NCBI GenBank assembly: GCA_027483805.1
Contig: JAIXTS010000527.1
Location: forward strand, 1-34,585
Origin: Azospirillum sp.
GTDB lineage: Bacteria; Pseudomonadota; Alphaproteobacteria; Azospirillales; Azospirillaceae
Length of the DNA: 34,585 nucleotides
Direction of reading: 5' to 3'
This document shows, one piece after another, positions 8,454 to 17,341 of this stretch; the first letter of the stretch is position 1, and every line of letters begins with the position of its first letter. The position numbers were made by a program, and so were the translations under genes. Below the pieces are notes generated by a model that saw only the letters and a list, made by a program, of their open reading frames with translations, ran no database searches and was not told the DNA's origin.

Positions 8454-10166
8454 TCAGGGCGGGGCTGCCGCCCCGACCTGACCCACATTTTCCGCATAAG
8501 GCCCAACCATGACGCCCATAAAACCACGGGCTTTGGCGGTGGACAGGATGGTGCCGTCGGCACCGGTCAGGACCGGTTGCCAGCCATCCTTGCCGGTGCC
8601 GACGGCAAAATCATAGGCGCCACCCCGCGCCGTGACGCGCAGGCGCAGGGGCCCGTCGCCAGGGGCCGGGTGACGGGCCAGGATGCGGCCCGGCCTTGGA
8701 TCATTTTCCCCGGCGCGGACAGTCACGGTCAGGGTGCGCACGCCGTCCAGCCGTTCGGCCGTGAAGCGGAACCAGGATTCGTCATTCTGGAGAATGGCGA
8801 GGCCGGCACGCTGCCCCGGCTGATCGGGGGTAAAGGAGAGTTCGGTGGTGAAGCGGGCATCGCGATGCTGTTGCCGGCGGGCCCACAGGCTGGGGCTGGC
8901 GCGGTCGGACAGGGTGACGGGCCGCGGCGTCAGGTAGAGCGACCCGCCCGACAGGCGCCACCAGCCCCCCTCCAGCCGGCGCGGCGTCATCCAGTAAAGC
9001 GGCAAGCCGGTGCCGTCAAACTCGTCCCGCACCGTGACGGGGCCGGCGGTGGGCAGGGCGGCGGGCGGCTGGGCCGGCAGGTCGGGCCGGACATGGGTGC
9101 GCGGGATGGGCGTGCCGGGGGGCAGGATGCGCGGCCAGCCATCGACCCAGCGCACGGGCAGCAGAAAGGTCTCCCGCCCGGTATTAAACATCTCGCCCCC
9201 CGCATAGGGGCGGACGGCCAGGAAGACGGCCCACCACGCCCCCTTCTGCGTCTCGACCAGGTCGGCATGACCCGCCGCCTCGATCGGGTCGGGACGGTTG
9301 GGGTCCAGGTCGCGCTGCGTCAGAATGGGGTTGATGGGGCCGGGCGTATAGGGGCCGGTGGGGGTGGGTGCGCGCCAGATCATCTGGGCGTGGCTGGTGC
9401 CGGTCCCGCCCTCCGCCGCCGTCAGATAATAGAAGCCGTCCTTCTTATAAAGATGCGGGCCTTCGACATAGCCGGGCTTTGTGCTGATATCGACACCGCC
9501 ATTCACGATCATGGTGCGCGGGCCGATGGTCTTCAGGTTTTTGGCGTCAAACTCCTGAATCCAGATGGCGCGGTGCCCGTCATAGGCCTCCTTGTCGCCT
9601 GCCGGCAGGTCATTGTTCAAGATCCAGGCGCGGCCATCCTCATCAAAGAACAAGGACGGGTCGATGCCATCGCGCAGGTCGGGCAGCCAGACCGGATCGG
9701 ACCAGGGCCCGGCCGGATCCGTGGCCGTCACCACAAAGTTCCCACCGCTGTAGAAGCTGGTATTGACGATGTAGAACAGACCATCATGGTGGCTGATGGC
9801 CGGCGCGAACAGCCCGCCCGTCAGGCCACCCGTGCCAAAATCCACCAGACCGGGCCGGGCAATGGCATTCGATATCTGGGTCCAGGTGACCAGATCGCGG
9901 GAATGGAACACCGGCAGGCCCGGCAGCCAGCCAAAGCTGGAATTGACGAGATAATAATCCTCTCCCACCCGCGTAACCGACGGGTCGGGATAAAAACCGG
10001 CGATGATGGGATTGCGGTATTCATTGGCCGCGACCGTTTTGGGGTCCGCCGGGTCCGATCCCTGATATTCAAACCAGTCGAACCGCGCCTCGCCGGCATA
10101 TCCGACGCCGGATGTTCCCAGCAGCAACCCCATCGCCAGCAGCGATGCCCATCGACCCAACCGCAT
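8454..10166 (-). CDS. Glycoside hydrolase family 43, tandem paralogue
   Basis: Colinear with the adjacent GH43: YRNPIIAGFYPDPSVTRVGEDYYLVNSSFGWLPGLPVFHSRDLVTW; identical GGAGGAAACATG start context. Confidence 0.92.
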   Translation of the reverse strand: MRLGRWASLLAMGLLLGTSGVGYAGEARFDWFEYQGSDPADPKTVAANEYRNPIIAGFYPDPSVTRVGEDYYLVNSSFGWLPGLPVFHSRDLVTWTQISNAIARPGLVDFGTGGLTGGLFAPAISHHDGLFYIVNTSFYSGGNFVVTATDPAGPWSDPVWLPDLRDGIDPSLFFDEDGRAWILNNDLPAGDKEAYDGHRAIWIQEFDAKNLKTIGPRTMIVNGGVDISTKPGYVEGPHLYKKDGFYYLTAAEGGTGTSHAQMIWRAPTPTGPYTPGPINPILTQRDLDPNRPDPIEAAGHADLVETQKGAWWAVFLAVRPYAGGEMFNTGRETFLLPVRWVDGWPRILPPGTPIPRTHVRPDLPAQPPAALPTAGPVTVRDEFDGTGLPLYWMTPRRLEGGWWRLSGGSLYLTPRPVTLSDRASPSLWARRQQHRDARFTTELSFTPDQPGQRAGLAILQNDESWFRFTAERLDGVRTLTVTVRAGENDPRPGRILARHPAPGDGPLRLRVTARGGAYDFAVGTGKDGWQPVLTGADGTILSTAKARGFMGVMVGPYAENVGQVGAAAPP

Positions 10167-10254
10167 GTTTCCTCCCGCACGCTTATCCGTTTCGGATTGT
10201 TAGCGTTATCATGCGGAAACAGGGCGGCGCTGTCCAGGGGCTTTGACAGGGTTG

Positions 10255-11949
10255 TCAGAACCATCCACTTTTGCTGGTGGCATCAGTCCATGCCTTCTTA
10301 AGGTCCGCCATCACCCTGTAAACAGACTCTCCTTCGGACCGTTCACCCTTCATCATGGACGCAAATTTAGGCTCCAGCTTTCCAAACCAATGGGATTTAT
10401 CCACCGTGCCGCCAGCGTCCGTTATGTCTTTGATATAATGATGGGCCCTTGAACGAAGAAATGTGACTATGTTCCGGTTTCTGAGCCAGGTTTCCAAGAC
10501 TGTAAGTTCGCGATTGTGACCGCCGCTCATTCGCGCGATCGGCCCCAGCACTTTCAGGACCTGAAGCGGATCACCTTCGACCATTGCCATTAAGGAAGCG
10601 GGGCTTTTTGCAAGCTTCTCCAACGTGAGGGATGTCACCTCCGTTGCTGGCTTATAATCACCTTTCTGTGTTGCATAAATCTTGGATGTATATTGTCCAG
10701 TAACCGGGTACTTTCCTTTCCATCTTATCTCATCATCATTAAATTCTTTTCCCATCATCTTATAGGGTCCATAGTCCTTATCACGACGCATCTTGATCAA
10801 ACCATGCACATTATCTTGCAGGTCATGGGACTTTGGTTCAATATAATGGCCAACCTCATGAACGATAATTTCCACAGGATCGCTGATACATATATCGATT
10901 TCCGGGGCATCCTCATTGGCCCAAGCCCGAGTACCCCTTACGGGGTGAACAATGATAGCGGGCGGTGAAAATGACGGGGCAATACCGGAAAATAAAGCGT
11001 TTAAGAGTTCTGCCGCGATTTTAACTTTCTCATGAAATTCGGCCTTCGAGGATTCATCAACAATAGCAACATGTTCGGTAAGATCTACGTTATTGCCCTT
11101 TGCTTCCTGTCGTTCGATACTCTTGTCATGAGCAAGAAAATCTACTGGCGCATTCTGAAGCCACGTTTGAGTTTTCTCATTTACAGGGCTGGAGGAGATT
11201 TCGGATTCAGCAGCCCCTTCCTTGGCAACGGGTATTTCGTCGACCTTTTCATCTGCCTGCGGATTAAGTATGCCGATGAGAGATTTAATCATCTGTGTTG
11301 CAAGTAACTGAGATGATAGATATTTTTCCTCATCAGTTGTTAATTCACTCGCCAATGGCGGGGGCAATTTTTCATGATCAACGATTGACCTCCAAGCAAC
11401 ATCTCGATCAGCCGTAAGGTCTTTGATTTTTGATTTTCCATACTCGCTCACATGAGCAAATTTATCTCCGGCTTTACCTGACTCGTCTACACTATACAGG
11501 TCAGTAGTGCTTTCGATAGGAGGCCCCGGTTCATCCATTTTTACGAATTCATATCCTTCAATCTCTTCTTCCGTAAGCTCCAGATTTTTATCTTCCCCTG
11601 CCGAGAGCCAGCGTTTCACATTTTCCGCATGGAAGCGCGATGCTTCAAACTTGGTAATCCGAAATTTGGCATTACCCTTTGCAATGAAAGTCGGCTCAAC
11701 CTCCAGATTGGTATTGGTGAGCATCGTCACGACGCTTTTCGGCATCAATTGCAGAGGGGCATTGCCGCCAAATCGCTGTTGCAACGCGGACGCCGGCCGT
11801 CGATGATCCAACAATTGCATTGATGGGCCAAACGGCCTCGGCGGCTTGCCAGGCAACGCGGTACGCTTGTCGCGCAGTGCCTTTGTCTGCGGTGTCTGTC
11901 CGGCAGTTGGCGTCGGCGCCTGCTTTCGCCTGAATTCATAGAAACTCAA
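10255..11949 (-). CDS. Putative zinc-metalloprotease effector/toxin-like protein (HEVGH)
   Basis: HExxH motif IIVHEVGHYIE at 10837-10860; AT-richer than flanks. Proposed TTG start at 11949 (MSFYEFRRKQAPTP...) preceded by GGAGG; N-terminus ...SMQLLDHRRPASALQQRFGGNAPLQLMP. Confidence 0.65.
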   Translation of the reverse strand: MSFYEFRRKQAPTPTAGQTPQTKALRDKRTALPGKPPRPFGPSMQLLDHRRPASALQQRFGGNAPLQLMPKSVVTMLTNTNLEVEPTFIAKGNAKFRITKFEASRFHAENVKRWLSAGEDKNLELTEEEIEGYEFVKMDEPGPPIESTTDLYSVDESGKAGDKFAHVSEYGKSKIKDLTADRDVAWRSIVDHEKLPPPLASELTTDEEKYLSSQLLATQMIKSLIGILNPQADEKVDEIPVAKEGAAESEISSSPVNEKTQTWLQNAPVDFLAHDKSIERQEAKGNNVDLTEHVAIVDESSKAEFHEKVKIAAELLNALFSGIAPSFSPPAIIVHPVRGTRAWANEDAPEIDICISDPVEIIVHEVGHYIEPKSHDLQDNVHGLIKMRRDKDYGPYKMMGKEFNDDEIRWKGKYPVTGQYTSKIYATQKGDYKPATEVTSLTLEKLAKSPASLMAMVEGDPLQVLKVLGPIARMSGGHNRELTVLETWLRNRNIVTFLRSRAHHYIKDITDAGGTVDKSHWFGKLEPKFASMMKGERSEGESVYRVMADLKKAWTDATSKSGWF

Positions 11950-12173
11950 GCTGCCCTCCGTCCGACCAAAAGGTATCCGGCAAGCAAAAATGCCAGCAGC
12001 CTTTAATCCCGCCTTATCGGGATCACAGGCCAATGCTGATCTTGGCATATAGGAGAGTAAGTGTTTACCTACATGCCCGTATAGGACAAGAAAATCGATG
12101 TGTCCTGACATGATGGGGGCTTTCATCACCGCGTATGTGAGAAGCCCCCATCGTTGCCCTGGCTTCCCGAGCC

Positions 12174-13820
12174 TTACTTCCGCTCCGCCGCACTCGCATC
12201 CCGTGCCGCGCGGAATTCGCTGTCCGGGCTCCAGTTGGGCCAGTCGCGGCCATCGGCCAGGCGGCGGCCCAGGCTGTAGAGCAGGCCCAGGTCCAGCCTG
12301 GCGCCCTCCAGGTTCCAGTCGGGCGACCATTCATCGTCGGGCTGGTGGTACTTGTCCTTGATATAAGCGTCGCGCCAGGCCTTGCCGGCCGCCACCCCAC
12401 CATTCACCAGATCGATGCCGCCGCCGAAGGAAATGGCGGGCACGCCGACCTTGGCCATGGGGAAATGGTCGGAGCGGAAGAAGCCGCCGGCTTCCACGCG
12501 CGGATCGGGCGTATAGGAACGGCCGACCTTCCTGCCCTCCTCCACCAGCATGTCGAGCAGGCCCAGCCTGGCCGTGCCGGAAATGGTGAAATCCTTGGCG
12601 GGGCCCGGCCCGATGGTGCCATCCATGTTCAGCACACCCACCGTCTTGCCCAGCGGCCAGACGGGGCTGCTGGCATAATAGGTGGAGCCCAGCAGGCCCT
12701 TTTCCTCTGCCGCCACCGCCAGGAACAGCACCGAGCGTTCGGTCGGACCCGCCGCCTTGAAGGCGCGGCCCAGTTCCAGCAGGCTGGCGATGCCCGAGGC
12801 ATTATCCAGCGCGCCATTGAAGATCGTGTCGCCATTGGCGTCGGGCTCTCCCACGCCGATATGGTCCCAATGCGCCGTATAGGCGACGGTTTCATCGGGA
12901 TATTTGCGGCCCGTGAGACGGCCCAGCACGTTCTGGGAGGTGATGATCTGTGTCTTCACCTTGTAATCGGCCGACAGCGTCGCCTTCAAGGGCACGGGCT
13001 GGAAACTGTCCTTGCGCGCCTCTGCCCGCAGCGCCTCAAAATCCAGGCCCGAGGCCCTGAACAGGTCCACCGCCACGTCGCGCTGAATCCAGCTTTCAAA
13101 CGGGGTATGGGCGGCCTTGGGATCGGGGCGCACGATGTCGAACATCGTGTTGGGATTGGAACTGGCGACGGTCGCCCAGCCATAGGAGGCGGGGGCCGTT
13201 TCATGCACGATCAGGACACCGGCGGCGCCCAAACGGGCGGCTTCTTCATACTTGTAGGTCCAGCGACCATAATAGGTCATGGCCTTGCCGCCGAACTTGC
13301 CCGCCGGCCCTTCAAAATCCGGGTCGTTGATCAGGACGACCAGGATCTTGCCCTTCACGTCCTGGCCCTTGAAATCATCCCAGCCGCGTTCCGGCGCCTT
13401 GATGCCATAGCCGACAAACAGCAGCGGCGCCTCCTTCAGGGTCACACTGTCCTGGCCCGTCAGGGCGGCGCGCACCGCGATTTCTTTGCCCTGGTTCAGG
13501 GCATGGGCCTTGCCGCCATAGGTCAGCGTCAGGCTGGGTTTGCCCACAATGTCGGACATGCGCAGCGGCACATCCTGGGTCCAGCCGCGCTGGCCATCGG
13601 CCCCGATGCTGCCGCCGGGTTCCAGCCCCGCCGCCTTCATCCGGTCGATCAGAAAGGCGACGGTCTTGGTCTCCCCCACGGTGGCGGGCGCGCGGCCTTG
13701 AAAATCATCGGCCGACAGGACACGGATATCATCGGATACACGCTTCATGTCGAACTGCGGTTCAGCCGCAAAGGCCGTGGTGGCGGCAAGGGCGGCCGTG
13801 GCCAGCAAAAGATACTTCAT
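12174..13820 (-). CDS. M28 family metallopeptidase (aminopeptidase, with PA-like insert), secreted
   Basis: Signal peptide MKYLLLATAALAATTAFAA; YTAHWDHIGVG, GALDNASGIASLLELGRAF, LAVAAEEKGLLGSTYYA, SDHFPMAKVGVPAISFGGG. Confidence 0.93.
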   Translation of the reverse strand: MKYLLLATAALAATTAFAAEPQFDMKRVSDDIRVLSADDFQGRAPATVGETKTVAFLIDRMKAAGLEPGGSIGADGQRGWTQDVPLRMSDIVGKPSLTLTYGGKAHALNQGKEIAVRAALTGQDSVTLKEAPLLFVGYGIKAPERGWDDFKGQDVKGKILVVLINDPDFEGPAGKFGGKAMTYYGRWTYKYEEAARLGAAGVLIVHETAPASYGWATVASSNPNTMFDIVRPDPKAAHTPFESWIQRDVAVDLFRASGLDFEALRAEARKDSFQPVPLKATLSADYKVKTQIITSQNVLGRLTGRKYPDETVAYTAHWDHIGVGEPDANGDTIFNGALDNASGIASLLELGRAFKAAGPTERSVLFLAVAAEEKGLLGSTYYASSPVWPLGKTVGVLNMDGTIGPGPAKDFTISGTARLGLLDMLVEEGRKVGRSYTPDPRVEAGGFFRSDHFPMAKVGVPAISFGGGIDLVNGGVAAGKAWRDAYIKDKYHQPDDEWSPDWNLEGARLDLGLLYSLGRRLADGRDWPNWSPDSEFRAARDASAAERK

Positions 13821-13886
13821 GTCCGGTTGAAGCTCCCTGGATTTCGTATACGATCCATAACAGAGACCGGAAACCTTACCAACTGG

Positions 13887-14960
13887 TTAAGCGCCGCCGC
13901 CCATATCAGCGGCCGGTGGCCGCGGCGTGCGCAGGCGCAGCCGCTCTTCCTCCACAATCACCTCCGCCAGCGGGGCCACCCATTTTTTCAGGTTTTCCTT
14001 GGCGGTGGCGGCCGGCGGCAGCGTCATGCCCAGCTGTTCGGCCCGCCTGGCCCATTCCATGCGCTTGCCCACCTCCGCCCCTTCCAGGAAGCGGATGGCG
14101 GCATCGGCCTTGATCGCGAAGGCCCCGTCTTCCTTGGCGGCCAGGCGTTCGCCCCGGCGCTGGGTCTTGGGCTTGGCCATTTCCTTGGCCGCCCGTTCGG
14201 CATCTTCGGCCGTCTTGCGGTGGATGCGGAACACACAGCCCACCACCCGCCCGCCACCGCGCCCGCCCCCCTGGCGGATCTCATGCAGGGCGGCGGTGAA
14301 CTCACCCAGCCGCCCGATCTCCTCCAGCGCGGGATCAAGCGCGTATTTGCGCAGATCTTTCCAGTCCTTCAGCTTGTCAACACAGCCCAGGATGGCGCGC
14401 AATTCATCGACCTTGGTCTGCCAATAGGGTTCGGCGGCATTGCGGTCGGCATAACGTTTCAGCACCTCATACAGGGTCAGCGCATATTTGCTTTCAAATT
14501 CATAGATGATGCGCAGCGACAGATAGGAATAAAGGGCCGGTTCGCGTAAGCGTTCGGACACCCAGCTATGGAACGTGTAGGTCAGGGTCCCGCCCTCAAT
14601 CCGGCAGGGGCCCAGCAATTGCGAGCTTTCCCAGCCCGCCGTGCCGTCGGATTTCAGATAGTTGAACTGGCACAGCACCTTTTGCAGGGTTTCGATGCTG
14701 GCCTTCAGACGGGTATTGTTGACATCGGCGGTGCCTTCCCGCACCTCCGCCGCAAACCGGCGGATGGAAGCCAGCTCGATCGAATGGCTTTCCACCTTGC
14801 CCAGATTCTCGTAGGCATGGGCCAGCAGATGGTTGAACAGGCGGCGGTCGGCCAGCGTCAGGTCAGCATCGGCCTTGATCTCCACCGCACCCGTGGCCTT
14901 GACCAGGGTGAGTGGGGTCTTGCGGGGCGCCGTGGCCGTGCTGGGTGGTTTTACTGCCAT
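13887..14960 (-). CDS. Plasmid-type replication initiator, Rep_3 (RepB/Pi-like) superfamily
   Basis: Start taken as MAVKPPSTATAPRKTPLTLVKATG; body LTLADRRLFNHLLAHAYENL, YSYLSLRIIYEFESKYALTLYEVLKRYAD, VDELRAILGCVDKLKDWKDLRKYALDPALEEI typical of two winged-helix initiators; adjacent iterons. Confidence 0.85.
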   Translation of the reverse strand: MAVKPPSTATAPRKTPLTLVKATGAVEIKADADLTLADRRLFNHLLAHAYENLGKVESHSIELASIRRFAAEVREGTADVNNTRLKASIETLQKVLCQFNYLKSDGTAGWESSQLLGPCRIEGGTLTYTFHSWVSERLREPALYSYLSLRIIYEFESKYALTLYEVLKRYADRNAAEPYWQTKVDELRAILGCVDKLKDWKDLRKYALDPALEEIGRLGEFTAALHEIRQGGGRGGGRVVGCVFRIHRKTAEDAERAAKEMAKPKTQRRGERLAAKEDGAFAIKADAAIRFLEGAEVGKRMEWARRAEQLGMTLPPAATAKENLKKWVAPLAEVIVEEERLRLRTPRPPAADMGGGA

Positions 14961-14974
14961 GGGGGGAGTGTAGG

Positions 14975-15001
14975 TCGGAGGTGACAGGGCGGCAACTCCG
15001 A
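14975..15001. promoter_or_regulatory. Candidate Rep operator: inverted half-iterons TCGGAG...CTCCGA just upstream of rep
   Basis: TCGGAG 14975-14980 and CTCCGA 14996-15001, about 15 nt upstream of the proposed rep start codon. Confidence 0.5.
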
Positions 15002-15017
15002 ATTCCCGCACCACCCC

Positions 15018-15108
15018 CTGGCCAAAACTCCCGTTCGGGTCTGGCGAAAACTCCCGTTCGGGGCTGGCAAAACCTCCCGGAAGGGCTGGCAAAACCTCCC
15101 CGAATGGG
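15018..15108 (-). repeat. Tandem array of four degenerate iterons in reverse orientation (22-23 bp period)
   Basis: CTGGCCAAAACTCCCGTTCGGGT (15018), CTGGCGAAAACTCCCGTTCGGGG (15041), CTGGCAAAACCTCCCGGAAGGG (15064), CTGGCAAAACCTCCCCGAATGGGG (15086). Confidence 0.85.
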
Positions 15109-15200
15109 GTCGCAAACCGTTGGAATGATTGGGGGATTTGGCCTCTAGGAATCTTATAAGGAATCTTAGGATCATCAGGAAAGGCTGGGATTTCAAAGCA

Positions 15201-15585
15201 GTCGGAGTTTTTGCCAGGGCACGCGGCCGGATGATTTGTGGGGACCGGGGACGGGCATTCGGAGATTTCGCCAGGGTTTGCGCGGAAAATCCGCGGCCCC
15301 GCCGGACAGACCCCCCGCCGTCGACCCCCTTCCACCACGAATCGGAGATTGGACCAGCGCCGCCATTCGGAGATTTTGCCAGGGCGCAGGCTGGTGGCCA
15401 GCAACCGCTGTGCATCATCATGCAACGAATTAATCATGGCGTTGCACCCCATTCGGAGTTTTTGCCAGCCCGCCCCGACTCCCAATGAATCCGCGCCTTT
15501 CAGGCACAACGATTCGGAGTTGGTGCCAGGGCCGGACCCATTCGGAGTTTTGGCCAGGGGTCGCCATTCGGAGATTTCGCCAGGG
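15201..15585 (+). repeat. Eight dispersed iterons, consensus CATTCGGAG(A/T)TTTNGCCAGGG
   Basis: Copies at 15201, 15256-15276, 15339-15359, 15364-15384, 15450-15470, 15511-15531, 15539-15559, 15565-15585; 15256 and 15565 copies are identical. Confidence 0.9.
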
Positions 15586-15627
15586 TCCGGGCGACGGGAT
15601 GGTGCCGGTGAATGGGAAAGACAGCAT

Positions 15628-15659
15628 GATCAACGCCCCGTGTTATGGGACGTTGATCC
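15628..15659. repeat. Inverted repeat GATCAACGCCCC-GTGTTAT-GGGACGTTGATC
   Basis: 12-nt arms with one mismatch, 7-nt loop, between the last iteron and the chemoreceptor gene 3' end. Confidence 0.7.
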
Positions 15660-15744
15660 TATAATGGGAAATCATTTCTTGCAACGGTTCGTCGGTGGTG
15701 GTGGTCGGTCAGGGCTCGCGCGGTGCGACCTGACCGACGGGGGG

Positions 15745-17100
15745 TCAGCGGACGGCTCTCAGTTCCACAATGACGGCGTCGAAGCCCTGGCGCAGGCCCT
15801 CTGCTTCGCGCGACAGGCTGGTCGACGCGGTTCCCACCTCGCCGGCGGCGATCCCGACCTCGTTGGCGGCACCGGCCACACCGGAGACATTTTCGCCCAC
15901 TTCGGCGGTGGCCATGGCGGCCATCTGCACATTGCGGGCAATCTCTGCGGTGGCAGCGCCCTGCTGTTCAACGGCGGCCGCGATGGCGCCGGAAATCTGG
16001 TTCATTTCGCGGATGGTGCGGTCGATGGTGGCGATGGCCTCTACAGCCTTGCCCATGCGGGCCTGCATCTCCGCCACCTGGCTGGCAATATCCTGGGTGG
16101 CGCGGGCCGTCTGGTTGGCCAGCTGCTTCACCTCGCCCGCGACCACGGCAAAACCCTTGCCGGCCTCTCCGGCGCGCGCCGCCTCGATGGTGGCGTTCAG
16201 GGCCAGCAGGTTGGTCTGTTCGGCAATATCGGCGATCAGGTCCACCACCTGGTTGATGCGGCTTGCCGCCTCCGCCAGGGCGCCGATGGTGCTGCCGGCA
16301 TTGCCGGCCTCCAGCACCGCCTCGCGCGCCACATTGGTGGAGCGACCCACCTGATTGACGATCTCTCCGATGGAGGCGGACAGTTCCTCCGATGCCGAGG
16401 CCACGCTGGACACATTGTCGGCGGCGCGGTCGGCAGCCGTCTGGGCGGAGCGGGCCAACTGGGTCGTGTCGGTCACGGCCTGGCGCAGGATGGTGGCACT
16501 GCCATCCAGCCGGATGGCGGCATCGGCCACCCCATCCACCGTATGGCGGACATGGTCGTTCATCTTGGCCGCGATCCCCGCCAGCCTTTTGTCATGGGCG
16601 GCGGCATTTTCCTCCAGATAGACAGAGATGACCAGATCCATGTCCAGCATGACGGCCAGGTTCACGGCCCGCATCGTATCGGCCAGCCGGGCGGCGGCCG
16701 CCGCCGGTTGCCAGCGGCTGCCGGACCCCGCCACCAGCGCCTTGTACAGGCGCGCCAGGGTGGTGGCATAGCCGCCCAGATACCAGCGCGGTTCCAGCCC
16801 CAGCACCGAATGCACCCGCCCGATGGCCCGCACACTGTCGAAATAGGCCTCGTCAAACCGGCCGGTGAACAGGTTCAGCCAATGTTCCAACTGCCGTTCG
16901 CGGGCGTGACGCATGACCGCGTCATTGCGGAACATCTTCATCATCTCGGGCCAGCGTTTCAGGTCACCATAAAACGCCTCAATGACGCCGGGCAGGGCCG
17001 CGGCGATCTGGGGCCGCGCCGCAGCCAGCGTGGCGCGCACACCGGCATCGATGCCAACAAAAGCCAGACGTTCTTCGCGGTGTGTCGCAGTATGTTCCAT
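15745..17100 (-). CDS. Globin-coupled methyl-accepting chemotaxis protein (HemAT-like)
   Basis: N-terminal protoglobin-like region ([66 protein letters not shown]) then MCP signalling tip ([47 protein letters not shown]). Confidence 0.9.
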   Translation of the reverse strand: MEHTATHREERLAFVGIDAGVRATLAAARPQIAAALPGVIEAFYGDLKRWPEMMKMFRNDAVMRHARERQLEHWLNLFTGRFDEAYFDSVRAIGRVHSVLGLEPRWYLGGYATTLARLYKALVAGSGSRWQPAAAAARLADTMRAVNLAVMLDMDLVISVYLEENAAAHDKRLAGIAAKMNDHVRHTVDGVADAAIRLDGSATILRQAVTDTTQLARSAQTAADRAADNVSSVASASEELSASIGEIVNQVGRSTNVAREAVLEAGNAGSTIGALAEAASRINQVVDLIADIAEQTNLLALNATIEAARAGEAGKGFAVVAGEVKQLANQTARATQDIASQVAEMQARMGKAVEAIATIDRTIREMNQISGAIAAAVEQQGAATAEIARNVQMAAMATAEVGENVSGVAGAANEVGIAAGEVGTASTSLSREAEGLRQGFDAVIVELRAVR

Positions 17101-17341
17101 GTTCGGCGCGCCCCTTCTTGGTGTGGTTTTGAGTGTATCAACAAATTCGGCAAAATATTAAACTAATCTAAATTGGAACGTTTGGCGCAATGAATCGTGG
17201 CATACCCGATCATAAAGGTTGATTACAAGCATGGATTTTGGTCGGAATGGATGGCATGCCCAGACTGACCATGGCTGGGCGCGGGTTTGACCTGTCTGCA
17301 CCATGGACAGAACCGGGCGAGGGCGCAGGCGCCGGATCTCA

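Larger units (their letters stand above)
14961..15600. other. Putative replication origin (iterons plus AT-richer segment)
   Basis: Iterons on both sides of an AT-richer stretch (about 15128-15180) with direct repeat AGGAATCTTA at 12-bp spacing; adjacent Rep gene. Confidence 0.75.

Noticed and set aside
8385-10301. 638-aa + strand ORF
   Set aside because: Antisense to the second GH43 gene; shadow frame.
10395-10405. DnaA-box-like TTATCCACC
   Set aside because: One mismatch to TTATCCACA, isolated, and inside the metalloprotease CDS far from the iterons.
12345-14549. 734-aa + strand ORF
   Set aside because: Antisense to both the M28 peptidase and rep; composition typical of a shadow frame.
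14961-15509. N-terminal extension of rep into the iteron region (ORF track start 15509)
   Set aside because: It translates the iteron repeats themselves; initiator-like sequence begins after MAVKPPS at 14960.
15018-15585. CRISPR array
   Set aside because: Repeats are about 21-23 bp, degenerate, in both orientations and irregularly spaced, next to a Rep gene; no cas genes.
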